A stretch of 64,000 nucleotides of DNA, from NCBI GenBank assembly GCA_016705695.1, contig JADJLA010000003.1:62001-126000 (forward strand), written 5' to 3'. A model generated the notes under the pieces. It did no database searches. It was given only the letters and a program-made list of their open reading frames with translations, and had not been told where the DNA came from. Below are positions 37,758 through 47,596 of the stretch, piece by piece; the first letter of the stretch is position 1; the number at the start of each line of letters is the position of its first letter. This stretch comes from Sphingobacteriaceae bacterium (GTDB taxonomy: Bacteria > Bacteroidota > Bacteroidia > B-17B0 > Aurantibacillaceae). Position numbers and translations under genes: made by a program.

Positions 37758-40700
37758 ATGATGAATATGTACAAATTAACGGGAGCCATTGCTCTAGCTG
37801 TAGTTTTAGGAGGAGAGATAAAGGCTCAAACATATAGCTGGTCGCCGGCCGGACCTGTTTTAAGCGCAGGGCGTTCGAGGAACATGGTTATAGATAGATT
37901 AGATAACAAAGTACTTTATGTTGGAAATGTTTCCAGCGGTATATTTAAATCAACAAACTCAGGCACTACTTGGTTGCCGGTTAATGACCAAGATACGGTT
38001 CGTAATATCAGTTATTTAGCACAAAGCGCTGATGGAACAATTTACGCCGCAACAGGAGAAGGTTTTTTAAGAGCAACAGCTAAAAGCCGTTCTATTCCGG
38101 GCACTGGCCTTTATAAATTATCAGGAAGTAATCTTGTACAGGTGAAGTCATCAACTGTAACAGGTTCTGTTATCAATAAGATTGCATGTCATTCATCTAG
38201 CCCAAGCAAATTTGCTATTGCAGGAACTAATGGATTATTAATCACAACAGATGGAGGAAATACATTTACGCAAGCAACGGGCGCAATTCCTGCAACCGCT
38301 ACTGCCATTACAGTTCATTACGACAACACAGATGCTATTTATGCAACGGCAACCAGTAGTTTAATTTCTGGTGGGTATATTTATACAAAGGTTTATAAAT
38401 CGACTAGCGGAGACCCAAGTGGTTTTGTTGACATTACCCCTAGCTCAAGTGAGCTTCCCGATATGGCATATGGTAGAATTGAGCTAGGCATTGCTAATTC
38501 TAATAACAATACCATTTATGCTTCCGTGGCTAAATCTACAACAACTAACAATATTTCATCGGCAACATTATATGCGTTTTTTGTGAGTAAGGATGCGGGT
38601 GCAAATTGGACACTGATCCTAGAGGGCTCACCACAGTTAGACCCTTTATCAAATGGTGGAAGTTCTGCTGCCGGAGATTACGCACATTGTGTTACTGTTA
38701 ATCCTTATAATGCCGATCAAGTATTTGTTGGCAGTTATAAATTTTACACTTGGACAAAAACAACAGGTGGACCTGAAGGTATTGGAACTTGGGTGAGATA
38801 CGGAAGTGAGTTTGCATTTAATTCTCCTTTTTACTTGCGTCAGAACATACACGACATAAAACTAATAACAAGTGGAAGCGATTTGCTAGCAACGTACTTT
38901 GTAACCGATGCCGGTGTTTATAAATCTTCCGATGATCTTTTAACTTTTCAGTTCTTTTCTGCAGGACTTGGAACAGCTCAATACAACAGTGTTGACATCA
39001 CGCGTTTTCCAAAAACAGCTAAGCAAACAAATTCATTAGTTCCTTACTCAGGATATATTGCTGCAACAGCAGGTAATGGCGTAAGTATGTTCAGCGGAAA
39101 TTATCCTTTAGTTACTTCAGAATTAAATTACTTGAATGGTGACTTCTTTAATGGAACATACTCAAAGTTATCTCCAAATACTGCATTCTTTACAGCTGCA
39201 AATAGTAATATGTATGTTTCTCCTGATATTTCAACCGGCGACCCTACTCTAATGCAAGTGAGTCACCTAGGGTCAGAGTGTCAAACGGATCCAAGTATTA
39301 CGCAAATTGATTTCCGTGGAATCAGCAATAACGGATCAACAAAAGACCAGGCTTACGTAAACAATACGTATACTTCAACTGGCACACCGTTTAAATTATG
39401 GGAGAACACAAAGGTAGATGGGTCGGTAACAGATCCTAAGCGATTTGTTACAATAGATTCAACAATATTCTTTAATGATTCAATTCGCGTATTGATACCT
39501 ATCACAACAACCGTTGCAGGGGCAACATCCTATACAGTTAGTTTGATCAAGCCTCAAGCATCTGCTATCATTGATAAAGTGAACATATCAACATTCACGG
39601 TTTCGATCGCCACCACTACAAGTTCTTCATGTTTTGGAAATGCAAATGTTTCGTATACTACCAATACAAAAGCAACCATGGAATTTGGTGGAGCAACATC
39701 TCCAACTACTTTGCCTTCTAGTTATACGTTAACAGGATTAACTTCTACAGTGGTAAATACTTTAAATAAACTCGCAATTGACCCTGTAGATCTAAAAGAC
39801 ATTATTCAATTTGAAATACCCGTAAACCCGCTTACACCAATAGTTACAAGCACAGCAAATCTTCAATACGTTCGAGTTGGTGTTACTGTTTATTATCGTT
39901 ATGCAGCAGGAAGTACGATCAATTTAAAGAATGATAATATATCTTCTTTATCATTCACTAGTACCGCAACTATTCCGGCAACAGCTTGGACCTTCTCAAA
40001 TGTTGGAACAAACTCTTTGATCCCGGTATCTACTAACCCACCAACAAAATATAAATTGGATTACAATTCCAGATTAGCTATTTTGAATGATAAAGGTGTT
40101 TTGGTTAGTAAGCGCCCTTTGAACACTAACGACCCTCAGAAATTCCAAATGGTAAGTTGTACCGGTGCTTTAACAACTAATTCAGGAACTTATACTGCCG
40201 GTCAAATGACAGTAACAGGTTTGCCTTATTTATTAGAGTGGGCTCCAAATGGTAAAGCAATTTACTATGTAACATCTTCTCTTACTCCAGTACCTGTTTA
40301 TAGGGTGTATAAGGTAAACGTTGGAGCAAGCATCCATGATTTTGCAATTGATGATTACAGAGGTGCATATTATACCGGTTGTGTAAATGGAAAAAGAACA
40401 TCAACTACAGTATTTACATTCACAACTAATTTTAATTCTCCTTTCAGAACAACTCTAACTTTCACATGTTCAGAGAAGATAACCAACTTAGCTGTAAGTG
40501 ATGATAATAAAACATTATTGTTAACCACTTCGGATGCAACTAACAAAGTTTATGTGAGTTCACCTAACATGGACACAGATAATATTGATAATACCGTTGT
40601 TTCTTTCATAAGCAAAACTGGAACTGGATTGCCAAACGGTTCTATGAACTGTGCACTATTTGAAATGACCGACAATAAGCGTGTATTAGTTGGAACTGAT

Positions 40701-41213
40701 AGAGGTGTATATGTTACAAATGATATCACTGTTGCAAGTCCAACATGGGTAGATGCAAAGAATGCAGCAAGTACTACCAACGCACTTCCTAATGTACAGA
40801 TCTTTGATATCAAACAACAAAAAGCAAGTGCTTGGGATTCATATAACTCAGGCATCATTTATGTAGCTACCAACGGTAGAGGAGCTTGGTTAAATAAGAA
40901 TTATTTAGTTCAAACTGTAATAGGTGTAGAGGAGCACGAAGTAATTGCTAAGAATACAGGTTTATCATTGTATCCAAATCCAACTAACGGAAATGTAACA
41001 CTTAATTTCTTTGCTGCGGATAACGAGAACATCGTGATCAATGTAATGGATTTGAGCGGACGCGTAGTGAAATCAGAAAGCCAAAGGAATTTATCTTACG
41101 GTTATACTGATCATACAATTAGCACTAACGACTTAAGCAGTGGTGTTTATATTGTAAACGTTACAAGCTCAAAAGGGATTAAACGAGTATCCAAATTAGT
41201 AGTTTCTAAATAA
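37758..41213 (+). CDS. Large secreted protein with BNR/Vps10-like repeats and T9SS type A sorting domain
   Basis: 1151 residues. Three in-frame ATGs (37758, 37761, 37767) precede a signal peptide (YKLTGAIALAVVLGGEIKAQ). The N-terminal half contains Asp-box/BNR-like turns (FKSTNSGTTW, LITTDGGNTF, VSKDAGANWT, YKSSDDLLTF), typical of beta-propellers of the sialidase/Vps10 type. A middle Thr/Ser-rich region has no motif I recognise. The last 85 residues are a T9SS type A sorting domain (LSLYPNPTNGNVTLNF, NVMDLSGRVVKSE, SSGVYIVNVTS). It is therefore likely a secreted or surface-anchored propeller protein. No catalytic residues were identified, so calling it a sialidase would not be justified. Confidence 0.87.
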   Translation: MMNMYKLTGAIALAVVLGGEIKAQTYSWSPAGPVLSAGRSRNMVIDRLDNKVLYVGNVSSGIFKSTNSGTTWLPVNDQDTVRNISYLAQSADGTIYAATGEGFLRATAKSRSIPGTGLYKLSGSNLVQVKSSTVTGSVINKIACHSSSPSKFAIAGTNGLLITTDGGNTFTQATGAIPATATAITVHYDNTDAIYATATSSLISGGYIYTKVYKSTSGDPSGFVDITPSSSELPDMAYGRIELGIANSNNNTIYASVAKSTTTNNISSATLYAFFVSKDAGANWTLILEGSPQLDPLSNGGSSAAGDYAHCVTVNPYNADQVFVGSYKFYTWTKTTGGPEGIGTWVRYGSEFAFNSPFYLRQNIHDIKLITSGSDLLATYFVTDAGVYKSSDDLLTFQFFSAGLGTAQYNSVDITRFPKTAKQTNSLVPYSGYIAATAGNGVSMFSGNYPLVTSELNYLNGDFFNGTYSKLSPNTAFFTAANSNMYVSPDISTGDPTLMQVSHLGSECQTDPSITQIDFRGISNNGSTKDQAYVNNTYTSTGTPFKLWENTKVDGSVTDPKRFVTIDSTIFFNDSIRVLIPITTTVAGATSYTVSLIKPQASAIIDKVNISTFTVSIATTTSSSCFGNANVSYTTNTKATMEFGGATSPTTLPSSYTLTGLTSTVVNTLNKLAIDPVDLKDIIQFEIPVNPLTPIVTSTANLQYVRVGVTVYYRYAAGSTINLKNDNISSLSFTSTATIPATAWTFSNVGTNSLIPVSTNPPTKYKLDYNSRLAILNDKGVLVSKRPLNTNDPQKFQMVSCTGALTTNSGTYTAGQMTVTGLPYLLEWAPNGKAIYYVTSSLTPVPVYRVYKVNVGASIHDFAIDDYRGAYYTGCVNGKRTSTTVFTFTTNFNSPFRTTLTFTCSEKITNLAVSDDNKTLLLTTSDATNKVYVSSPNMDTDNIDNTVVSFISKTGTGLPNGSMNCALFEMTDNKRVLVGTDRGVYVTNDITVASPTWVDAKNAASTTNALPNVQIFDIKQQKASAWDSYNSGIIYVATNGRGAWLNKNYLVQTVIGVEEHEVIAKNTGLSLYPNPTNGNVTLNFFAADNENIVINVMDLSGRVVKSESQRNLSYGYTDHTISTNDLSSGVYIVNVTSSKGIKRVSKLVVSK

Positions 41214-41232
41214 GAATATTTAAAGTATAATT

Positions 41233-41262
41233 AAAAGGCTTCCCAAATATGGGAAGCCTTTT
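41233..41262 (+). terminator. Intrinsic terminator after the BNR-like T9SS cargo gene
   Basis: Perfect 12-bp stem (aaaaggcttccc / gggaagcctttt) with loop aaatat and a following T-run on the plus strand. It lies 20 bp after the stop codon. Confidence 0.88.
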
Positions 41263-41286
41263 TTGTTTGGCATCCATGCCAATAAA

Positions 41287-41317
41287 AAAACCCCCGACGA
41301 TAAATGCCGGGGGTTTT
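41287..41317 (-). terminator. Intrinsic terminator of the dcw cluster after ftsZ
   Basis: Ten-base-pair stem (aaaacccccg / cgggggtttt) with a loop of about 11 bases. Read on the minus strand it ends in a run of seven T. It lies 27 bp after the ftsZ stop. Confidence 0.85.
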
Positions 41318-41343
41318 CTTCCTAAAACTAACCTTGTTATTTC

Positions 41344-42891
41344 TTAATCTACATTATCATGTAAGAAAGAGTTATTCGGACGGATCTCCACTTTTTTATC
41401 ATCGCCTTCGCTTAATGTAAAGCGAGATACATTTGATTCCTGCGAATAGTTCTTATTCTCTAAATTAATGTTCTTTCTTGAGAATGCTGTTTCTTTTTCT
41501 AAAGAAGCTAAGCCTTCGGGGCTTTTCATTTTCAAGGTGATCTCTTTTAGTTTACGAATACGCTCCTGAGCTAATTTGATCTGCTCTTCGCGAGAGATCT
41601 CTGCTACGATAGTTGGCGTTTCAGAAACCGGCTCTTCTTTTATTTCGTTTGTTGGATACTCGGTATTTTCATTTACAGTTGTAAACGTAAATTCTTTTGT
41701 TTCCGTGATCTCAATATTTGTTGCCTCTATATTCCCATCATCATCAGTTAAATTTGTTTCAGTGATCTCAAAACTAACTTCTTTTTCTTCCATGATCTCT
41801 TGCTTAACGAATACAAATGGTTCTTCTTCCTTAACTTCGTTAACCGGAGCAGTAACTTCTTCAGTTTTTGTTTCGTTCAAGTCAACCACTTTTCTTTCTT
41901 TATAGAAGGAAGCTTCAAAACTTTGAGAAGGGCGTGATTTAAATCCTGTAGCAATAATAGTAACGCTTACGCTATCACCTAAAGATGCATCAGTGCCATA
42001 ACCTGTTATCAATTCGGCTGTACCACCAGCAGCTTCTTGAATAAAGTCGGTTATCTCACCAAATTCGTCCATATCAATATCATCACTACCACTCATGATG
42101 TTCAATAATACATGACGAGCACCGCTGATATCGTTATCATTTAATAATGGAGAATTCAATGCGCCTTCAACAGCTTTTAAAGCACGTTTTTCGCCGCTTG
42201 CAACTGCGCTACCCATAATGGCTACGCCGCTGTCTTTCATTACAGTTTTCACATCGTTGAAGTCAACGTTAATGTGCATATGTAAACTAATGATCTCGGC
42301 AATACTTTTTGCAGCACCTGTTAATACATCATCGGCATGAGCAAATGCTTCGCTCATTTTTAAGTTACCGTAGATCTCACGTAATTTATCATTGCTGATC
42401 ACTAAAAGTGTATCAACATACTTTTTCATTTCTTCTAAACCAGCATCGGCTTGTGTTTTACGTTTTTTACCTTCAAACATAAAAGGTAATGTAACAATAC
42501 CAACTGTAAGTATTCCCAACTCACGCGCAATACTTGCAATTACCGGAGCAGCTCCCGTACCTGTACCACCACCTAAACCGGTTGTGATAAATACCATTTG
42601 CGTATTTTCGGTTAAATAGGCTCTGATCTCGTCAATAGATTCAATGGCGGCATCGCGACCAACATCGGGAATAGAGCCTGCGCCCAATCCTTTTGTAAGA
42701 TTGCTTCCTAATTGGATCTTGTGATTAACAGGGCTTTTTTCAAGCGCTTGTCTATCAGTATTAGCTACGATAAAATCAACGCCTTTAATGCCCATCAAGA
42801 ACATATGGTTTACAGCGTTGCTTCCGCCGCCGCCAACACCGATCACTTTTATGATCGAACTCTCGGCGTTTGGTAATTCAAATTGCATCAT
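41344..42891 (-). CDS. ftsZ: Cell division protein FtsZ
   Basis: 515 residues. This tubulin-like GTPase forms the cytokinetic ring. The N-terminal GTPase domain has IKVIGVGGGGSNAVNHM and the tubulin signature GGGTGTGAAPVIA; the T7 synergy segment VDFNDVKTVM follows. After about residue 325 comes an unusually long acidic linker of roughly 150 residues rich in Glu/Thr/Val, then the tail IRPNNSFLHDNVD, typical for Bacteroidota FtsZ in place of the proteobacterial FtsA/ZipA-binding peptide. Two ATGs in a row (42891, 42888) are possible starts. It is the last gene of the cluster, 49 bp after ftsA, with its own terminator. Confidence 0.97.
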   Translation of the reverse strand: MMQFELPNAESSIIKVIGVGGGGSNAVNHMFLMGIKGVDFIVANTDRQALEKSPVNHKIQLGSNLTKGLGAGSIPDVGRDAAIESIDEIRAYLTENTQMVFITTGLGGGTGTGAAPVIASIARELGILTVGIVTLPFMFEGKKRKTQADAGLEEMKKYVDTLLVISNDKLREIYGNLKMSEAFAHADDVLTGAAKSIAEIISLHMHINVDFNDVKTVMKDSGVAIMGSAVASGEKRALKAVEGALNSPLLNDNDISGARHVLLNIMSGSDDIDMDEFGEITDFIQEAAGGTAELITGYGTDASLGDSVSVTIIATGFKSRPSQSFEASFYKERKVVDLNETKTEEVTAPVNEVKEEEPFVFVKQEIMEEKEVSFEITETNLTDDDGNIEATNIEITETKEFTFTTVNENTEYPTNEIKEEPVSETPTIVAEISREEQIKLAQERIRKLKEITLKMKSPEGLASLEKETAFSRKNINLENKNYSQESNVSRFTLSEGDDKKVEIRPNNSFLHDNVD

Positions 42892-42940
42892 GGTGGTTAT
42901 GGTTTTAGGTTATTAAGGGATTAGTTAGTTTATAAATTAA

Positions 42941-44284
42941 TTATTCAATGTCGTCGCTCATCCAATCTTTTGCGCGAGTTATAAGTGTATCAAAAAAAGA
43001 TCCTATCTTTTTCTGAGAATGATTGGTTATTTTTTTTGCTTCTTTTACCGAAACAGTTTCTTCTTTCTCAACTAATTCAGGTTTGTTGAAGTTGATGCCA
43101 CGTTTTGATTCACGCTCATATTTTTCAATGCCTTTCATCACTAGTCCAATACCTGTTGCGTACAATGGATTTTTCAATTCATTATCGGCTGAACTTAAAT
43201 GTTTATTGGGTGTTCCAATACGGCAATCCATTCCGCTGGTAAGCATGATCAGTTGTTGTAAATGTTTTAGCATCGATCCACCACCTGTTACTACAATACC
43301 CGCAGATAATTTACGCTCGTAGCCTGATGATTTTATTTCGAATAAAACAAACTCTAAAATTTCTTCCATACGCGCTTGGATGATCTGCGCTAATAATTTT
43401 ACAGAGACTTCTTTTGGTGCGCGACCAGATAAACCGGGAATTGAGATGATCTCGTTCTCTTGGTTTTCTTGAGCTAATGCCGAACCAAAACGCACTTTTA
43501 ATTGCTCCGCTTGTGATTTAATGATACTGCATCCTTCTTTGATATCATCTGTTACAATATTTCCGCCAAATGGAATTACGGCAGTGTGACGAATAATGCC
43601 ATCGTAAAACACAGCAACATCTGTAGTGCCACCACCAATATCCACCAATACAACACCGGCTTCTTTTTCTTCGTCGCTTAATACGGCATCTGCACTTGCC
43701 AATGGCTCAAGGTGAAGATCAACAATTTCTAAACCTGCGCGATTAACACACTTGAAAATATTTTTTACGGCACTTACTTGTCCGGTGATGATATGGAAAT
43801 TTCCTTCTAAACGAATTCCTGCATGCCCAATTGGGTTTTTGATGCCGCTTTCGTTATCGATGATATATTCTTGTGGAATAACATGAATTACTTCTTCACC
43901 CGGATTCATCACCAAGCGATGCATGTTGTCGATCAATTGATCCACATCTTTTTGACTAACTTCATCGTCTAGCGATTGGCGAGTGATCATACCACGGTGT
44001 TGCATACTTTTGATATGTTGCCCGGCAATGCCCACAATAACTTCTCCAATATCCACATTGGCTTTATCGGCTGCTAAAGCAATAGCTGTTTTAATTGAAG
44101 CAACAGTTTGCTCGATATTTACCACAACACCTCGGTTCACACCAAGCGATTCGGTTTTGCCAATGCCCATGATCTCAATTTTACCATGTTCATTTTTGCG
44201 ACCAACAATGGCAGCAATTTTTGTGGTTCCAATGTCTAGCCCTACTACAAGGTCAGAGCCTAAATTAGTTGTGTTTTCTTCCAT
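42941..44284 (-). CDS. ftsA: Cell division protein FtsA
   Basis: Actin-like ATPase that tethers FtsZ to the membrane and recruits later division proteins. The ATP-site phosphate 1 motif is VVGLDIGTTKIAAIVG, phosphate 2 is VVLVDIGGGTTDVAVF and the adenosine motif is IVVTGGGSMLKHL. The SHS2/1C domain region (HVIPQEYIIDN) is present, and the C-terminus ends in a short amphipathic-like helix (FDTLITRAKDWMSDD). I prefer the ATG at 44284 (MEENTTNLGSD, 447 residues), 4 bp after the ftsQ stop, over 44308, which would overlap ftsQ and add eight unsupported residues. Confidence 0.95.
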   Translation of the reverse strand: MEENTTNLGSDLVVGLDIGTTKIAAIVGRKNEHGKIEIMGIGKTESLGVNRGVVVNIEQTVASIKTAIALAADKANVDIGEVIVGIAGQHIKSMQHRGMITRQSLDDEVSQKDVDQLIDNMHRLVMNPGEEVIHVIPQEYIIDNESGIKNPIGHAGIRLEGNFHIITGQVSAVKNIFKCVNRAGLEIVDLHLEPLASADAVLSDEEKEAGVVLVDIGGGTTDVAVFYDGIIRHTAVIPFGGNIVTDDIKEGCSIIKSQAEQLKVRFGSALAQENQENEIISIPGLSGRAPKEVSVKLLAQIIQARMEEILEFVLFEIKSSGYERKLSAGIVVTGGGSMLKHLQQLIMLTSGMDCRIGTPNKHLSSADNELKNPLYATGIGLVMKGIEKYERESKRGINFNKPELVEKEETVSVKEAKKITNHSQKKIGSFFDTLITRAKDWMSDDIE

Positions 44285-44288
44285 AGAA

Positions 44289-45101
44289 TTATTTTTTGGT
44301 GCAAACAACCAGGTTTTTAAATTTTAAATTAATAGTTGAATATTTGTTCCAGCTATTGGTCTTGTTCAAACCTTCGCTATAGAATAATTTAAGTTTGTTT
44401 AATTTCACATCAAGATCTTGATTTTTCCCAAGTAAAATGGATTGATCACCAACAACAGGTGTTAACACAAATTCTTTTTCGGGTGTAACATAAATTTGAT
44501 GAATAAGATCGCACAACAACGAATCGGCATAAATGTGTTTTGAAATATCGTAAATATCATCGAGTACGCTTATTTCTTTGAATAATGGGTTTTGTGCAAT
44601 TTGATCAACGGAATATTGGTATCGGCGAGCGTAGGATTCGTAAATAGCGCCATTAGCAACTAAAACTCTTCCGGTTGATCTAAAACTCAAAGGCATCAAT
44701 TTACTTAATGAATCGATATAGTAACTTTCGCCGCTTGAGGTAATGATTCGAACCAAAGGACGACGTTGTTTTACCGAAATTTTAAGATCTCCATTTACAT
44801 CGTAAGATATTTCTGCATTTTCAACAGCAGGATTGGAATTCAAAGCCTTTTCCAAACCATTGATGTCGATATTTTTTAGTTCGTTGTTCACTAGTACATC
44901 ATGTCGTTCTTCAAAGAAATTCTTTACTTCAGTTTCGTTTATGAATTCGTTTTCGGATGGATTGATGATCTCCACAGAAACATGATTTACCTTGGCATGG
45001 CTGTGCTTTTCACTGGCAAACGACCATGACATTACGAGGCCCGAAAGAACAAGTGCCCAGGTAAGTGCGGTAAAGAGTTTTCTATAATTTATTTTTTTCA
45101 A
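44289..45101 (-). CDS. ftsQ: Cell division protein FtsQ/DivIB-like
   Basis: 270 residues with a short cytoplasmic N-terminus, one membrane helix (about residues 9-30; LFTALTWALVLSGLVMSWSF) and a periplasmic part. A degenerate POTRA-type region (about 40-110) includes NPAVENAEISYDVNGDLKISVKQRRPL, the family's beta domain (SKLMPLSFRSTGRVLVANG) follows. FtsQ links early and late division proteins through FtsL. Sequence is poorly conserved between phyla; position between murC (3 bp) and ftsA (4 bp) supports the call strongly. Confidence 0.9.
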   Translation of the reverse strand: MKKINYRKLFTALTWALVLSGLVMSWSFASEKHSHAKVNHVSVEIINPSENEFINETEVKNFFEERHDVLVNNELKNIDINGLEKALNSNPAVENAEISYDVNGDLKISVKQRRPLVRIITSSGESYYIDSLSKLMPLSFRSTGRVLVANGAIYESYARRYQYSVDQIAQNPLFKEISVLDDIYDISKHIYADSLLCDLIHQIYVTPEKEFVLTPVVGDQSILLGKNQDLDVKLNKLKLFYSEGLNKTNSWNKYSTINLKFKNLVVCTKK

Positions 45102-45104
45102 GAT

Positions 45105-46496
45105 CTATTTTATCTTTTCTTTTAGTATGTCTTCGATGGGTTTTACTAATCCATCAATATCTCCCGCGCCCATGGTAACTATCACTTCGTGATCGTTAGT
45201 TCGAATGTGTTCCAAAACTTCTTGTTTGCTTAACAACTTTTTATTTACTGTTGTTACTTTTTCAAGAAGCATTTTCGATGTAACACCTTCTATCGGAAGT
45301 TCACGTGCTGGGTAAATATCCAGCAGAATTACTTCATCCAACAAACTCAAGCTCTGAGCAAAACCATCTGCAAAATCCCTTGTGCGGCTAAAAAGATGAG
45401 GTTGAAAAACACCTGTGATCTTTTTGCTTGGGTAAATTCGCTTCACTGATGATATGGTCGCTTTCAACTCTTCCGGGTGATGCGCGTAATCATCAATGTA
45501 AATTGTTTTGCTCGATTTGAATCGGTAATCAAATCTGCGTTTCACACCACTAAAAGAACGTAAGGCTTTTTTTATTTGTTCGCCCTTTAAACCAACTTGC
45601 TGTGCGATCGCAATTGCCGCGAGCGAATTTTCAACGTTATGCATCCCTGTAATTCCGAGACAAACGCCTGTTAAATTTTCAATCGGACTGATCACATCAA
45701 AGTGCGCTTCATTTTCTATAAAACGCACATTTTCAGCAACATAATTGGTATTTAAATTTAAAGAGTAGATGAGCTTATTAGAGGGAAGAGTTAATTCATT
45801 ATCAACATTTTTGTTAACAATCAAACAGCCATCTTTTTGGATCAAATTCGCGAATAATTCATAACCTTCTTTTACAAATTGGTGGTTCTTGTAAATATCT
45901 AAATGATCGGCGTCACAACTCGTAATTACAGATAGATACGGATGTAATGTGAGGAACGAACGATCGTATTCGTCCGCCTCAACTACCACGTATGTTTCGC
46001 TTTTTGAAGGATCGCCAAGTAAGAGATTTGTATCGTAATTCTTCGAAATTCCACCCATGAATGCAAAACAATTAACGTCATTACTCTTCAGTAAATGCGA
46101 AACCATGGTGGTTGTTGTGGTCTTTCCATGAGTGCCCGCGATGGCAATTGTTTTAAATTGTTTGGTTATTTCGCCTAGTACGGCCGATCGTTTTAAAATG
46201 GAGTAGCCATTTTGCTTTAGGAAAATATATTCTTTGTGTTCTAAAGGAACAGCCGGCGTAAATACGATCAATACTTCCTCAGGTTTGTATCCGCTTAAAG
46301 TTTTTTGAAGAAATTCAACATTCTCTTCGTAATGACAGGGAATTCCTTCATTCTCTAATTGAGTTGTAAGACCAGTTTTTGTTTTATCGTACCCCGAAAC
46401 TTTTTTGCCGTAATGATTGAAATACCTGGCCAAAGCGCTCATTCCAATACCGCCAATTCCCAGGAAATAGTATAGTTTGTAATTTAAGATGTTCAT
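45105..46496 (-). CDS. murC: UDP-N-acetylmuramate-L-alanine ligase
   Basis: 463 residues. Adds L-Ala to UDP-MurNAc using ATP, the first step of stem-peptide building. N-terminal Rossmann motif FLGIGGIGMSALARYF, ATP loop IAGTHGKTTTTTMVSHLL, VVEADEYDRSF and the DYAHHPEELKATI segment of the C-terminal domain are all present. Length is normal. The start overlaps the murG stop by four bases (ATGA), indicating coupled translation. Confidence 0.97.
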   Translation of the reverse strand: MNILNYKLYYFLGIGGIGMSALARYFNHYGKKVSGYDKTKTGLTTQLENEGIPCHYEENVEFLQKTLSGYKPEEVLIVFTPAVPLEHKEYIFLKQNGYSILKRSAVLGEITKQFKTIAIAGTHGKTTTTTMVSHLLKSNDVNCFAFMGGISKNYDTNLLLGDPSKSETYVVVEADEYDRSFLTLHPYLSVITSCDADHLDIYKNHQFVKEGYELFANLIQKDGCLIVNKNVDNELTLPSNKLIYSLNLNTNYVAENVRFIENEAHFDVISPIENLTGVCLGITGMHNVENSLAAIAIAQQVGLKGEQIKKALRSFSGVKRRFDYRFKSSKTIYIDDYAHHPEELKATISSVKRIYPSKKITGVFQPHLFSRTRDFADGFAQSLSLLDEVILLDIYPARELPIEGVTSKMLLEKVTTVNKKLLSKQEVLEHIRTNDHEVIVTMGAGDIDGLVKPIEDILKEKIK

Positions 46497-47596
46497 TTTT
46501 TAAGGAGCTTTAGTACTTCTTTGGCTATGATCTCCACCGAATTATGAATGGCCATTGTGCCAATTTTTTCTGTGAGTTTTTTTTGCAAGGGTTCGTTCTT
46601 TATTAATTCAACAGCTTTTCTTACCAGATCTTTTTTGGCATCAACATCTCTTACTAATAATGCCGCGTTTTTTATAACGAGCGACATGGCATTTTTTGTT
46701 TGATGATCTTCAGCCGCAGTTGGTAAGGGAACAAAAATACTTGGTTTTTTTACCGCGCACAGTTCAGAGATGGCACCTGCACCGGCCCTTGAGATCACAA
46801 CATCTGCAAAAGCGTAAGCAAGATCCATGCGTGTGATAAAATCAACGGCTTTAATATTTTTTGTTTCAAAAGGAGCGAATTGTTGTTTGGCTGTTTCAAA
46901 ATAGTTTTTGCCTGTTTGCCATACTAGCTGAATATTTTCGTCTGCTAATTGTTTTAAGCCTTCACCAATAGCTTCGTTAATACCTTTGGCGCCCAAACTT
47001 CCACCAACAACTAAAATGGCTTTTTTATTTTTATCAAGTTTAAAAAAGTCAAAGGCTTCATTCCTTTTTTCTGAAACGCCTGTTATATCTTGACGAATTG
47101 GATTCCCACTAAACACGATCTTTTCTTTCGGAAAGAATTTATCCATGCCTTCGTAAGCCACGCAAATGGTATTTACTTTAGCACTCAAAATTTTATTGGT
47201 AATGCCCGCGTAAGAATTTTGCTCCTGGATCAATGTTGGGATTCCCTTATTGGTAGCGGCTTTTAGGATGGGTCCGCTAGCATAACCACCGGTTCCAATA
47301 ACCACATCAGGCTTAAAATCTTTAATGATCTTGCGAGCTTTTAGCAAACTCATGATAAGCTTGAACGGAAATGTAAAATTTGAAAGAGATAAACTTCTTT
47401 GAAATCCGGCAATTGGCAAACCAATAATTTCGTAACCGGCCTTTGGAACTTTTTCCATTTCCATTCTTCCTAATGCCCCAACAAAAAGAATTTGAACGTT
47501 TGGAATTTGTTTTTTGAGTTCGTTAGCAATTGCTACTGCAGGAAAAATATGACCACCTGTGCCACCACCACTTAATATGACCTTAATCTGTTGCAA
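46493..47596 (-). CDS. murG: Undecaprenyl-PP-MurNAc-pentapeptide N-acetylglucosaminyltransferase
   Basis: 367 residues. Transfers GlcNAc to lipid I to form lipid II at the inner face of the membrane. The GT28 N-terminal motif is SGGGTGGHIFPAVAIA; other conserved parts are IGTGGYASGPIL, LIQEQNSYAGITNK, VVGGSLGAKGINEA and the UDP-GlcNAc-binding ISRAGAGAISELCAVKKPSIFVPL. It starts within the last 14 bases of ftsW and overlaps murC by four bases. Confidence 0.97.
   Translation of the reverse strand: MQQIKVILSGGGTGGHIFPAVAIANELKKQIPNVQILFVGALGRMEMEKVPKAGYEIIGLPIAGFQRSLSLSNFTFPFKLIMSLLKARKIIKDFKPDVVIGTGGYASGPILKAATNKGIPTLIQEQNSYAGITNKILSAKVNTICVAYEGMDKFFPKEKIVFSGNPIRQDITGVSEKRNEAFDFFKLDKNKKAILVVGGSLGAKGINEAIGEGLKQLADENIQLVWQTGKNYFETAKQQFAPFETKNIKAVDFITRMDLAYAFADVVISRAGAGAISELCAVKKPSIFVPLPTAAEDHQTKNAMSLVIKNAALLVRDVDAKKDLVRKAVELIKNEPLQKKLTEKIGTMAIHNSVEIIAKEVLKLLKK

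Noticed and set aside
37758..41213. Assignment of the BNR-like protein as a sialidase
   Set aside because: Only Asp-box-like turns are visible; the arginine triad and other catalytic residues could not be identified.
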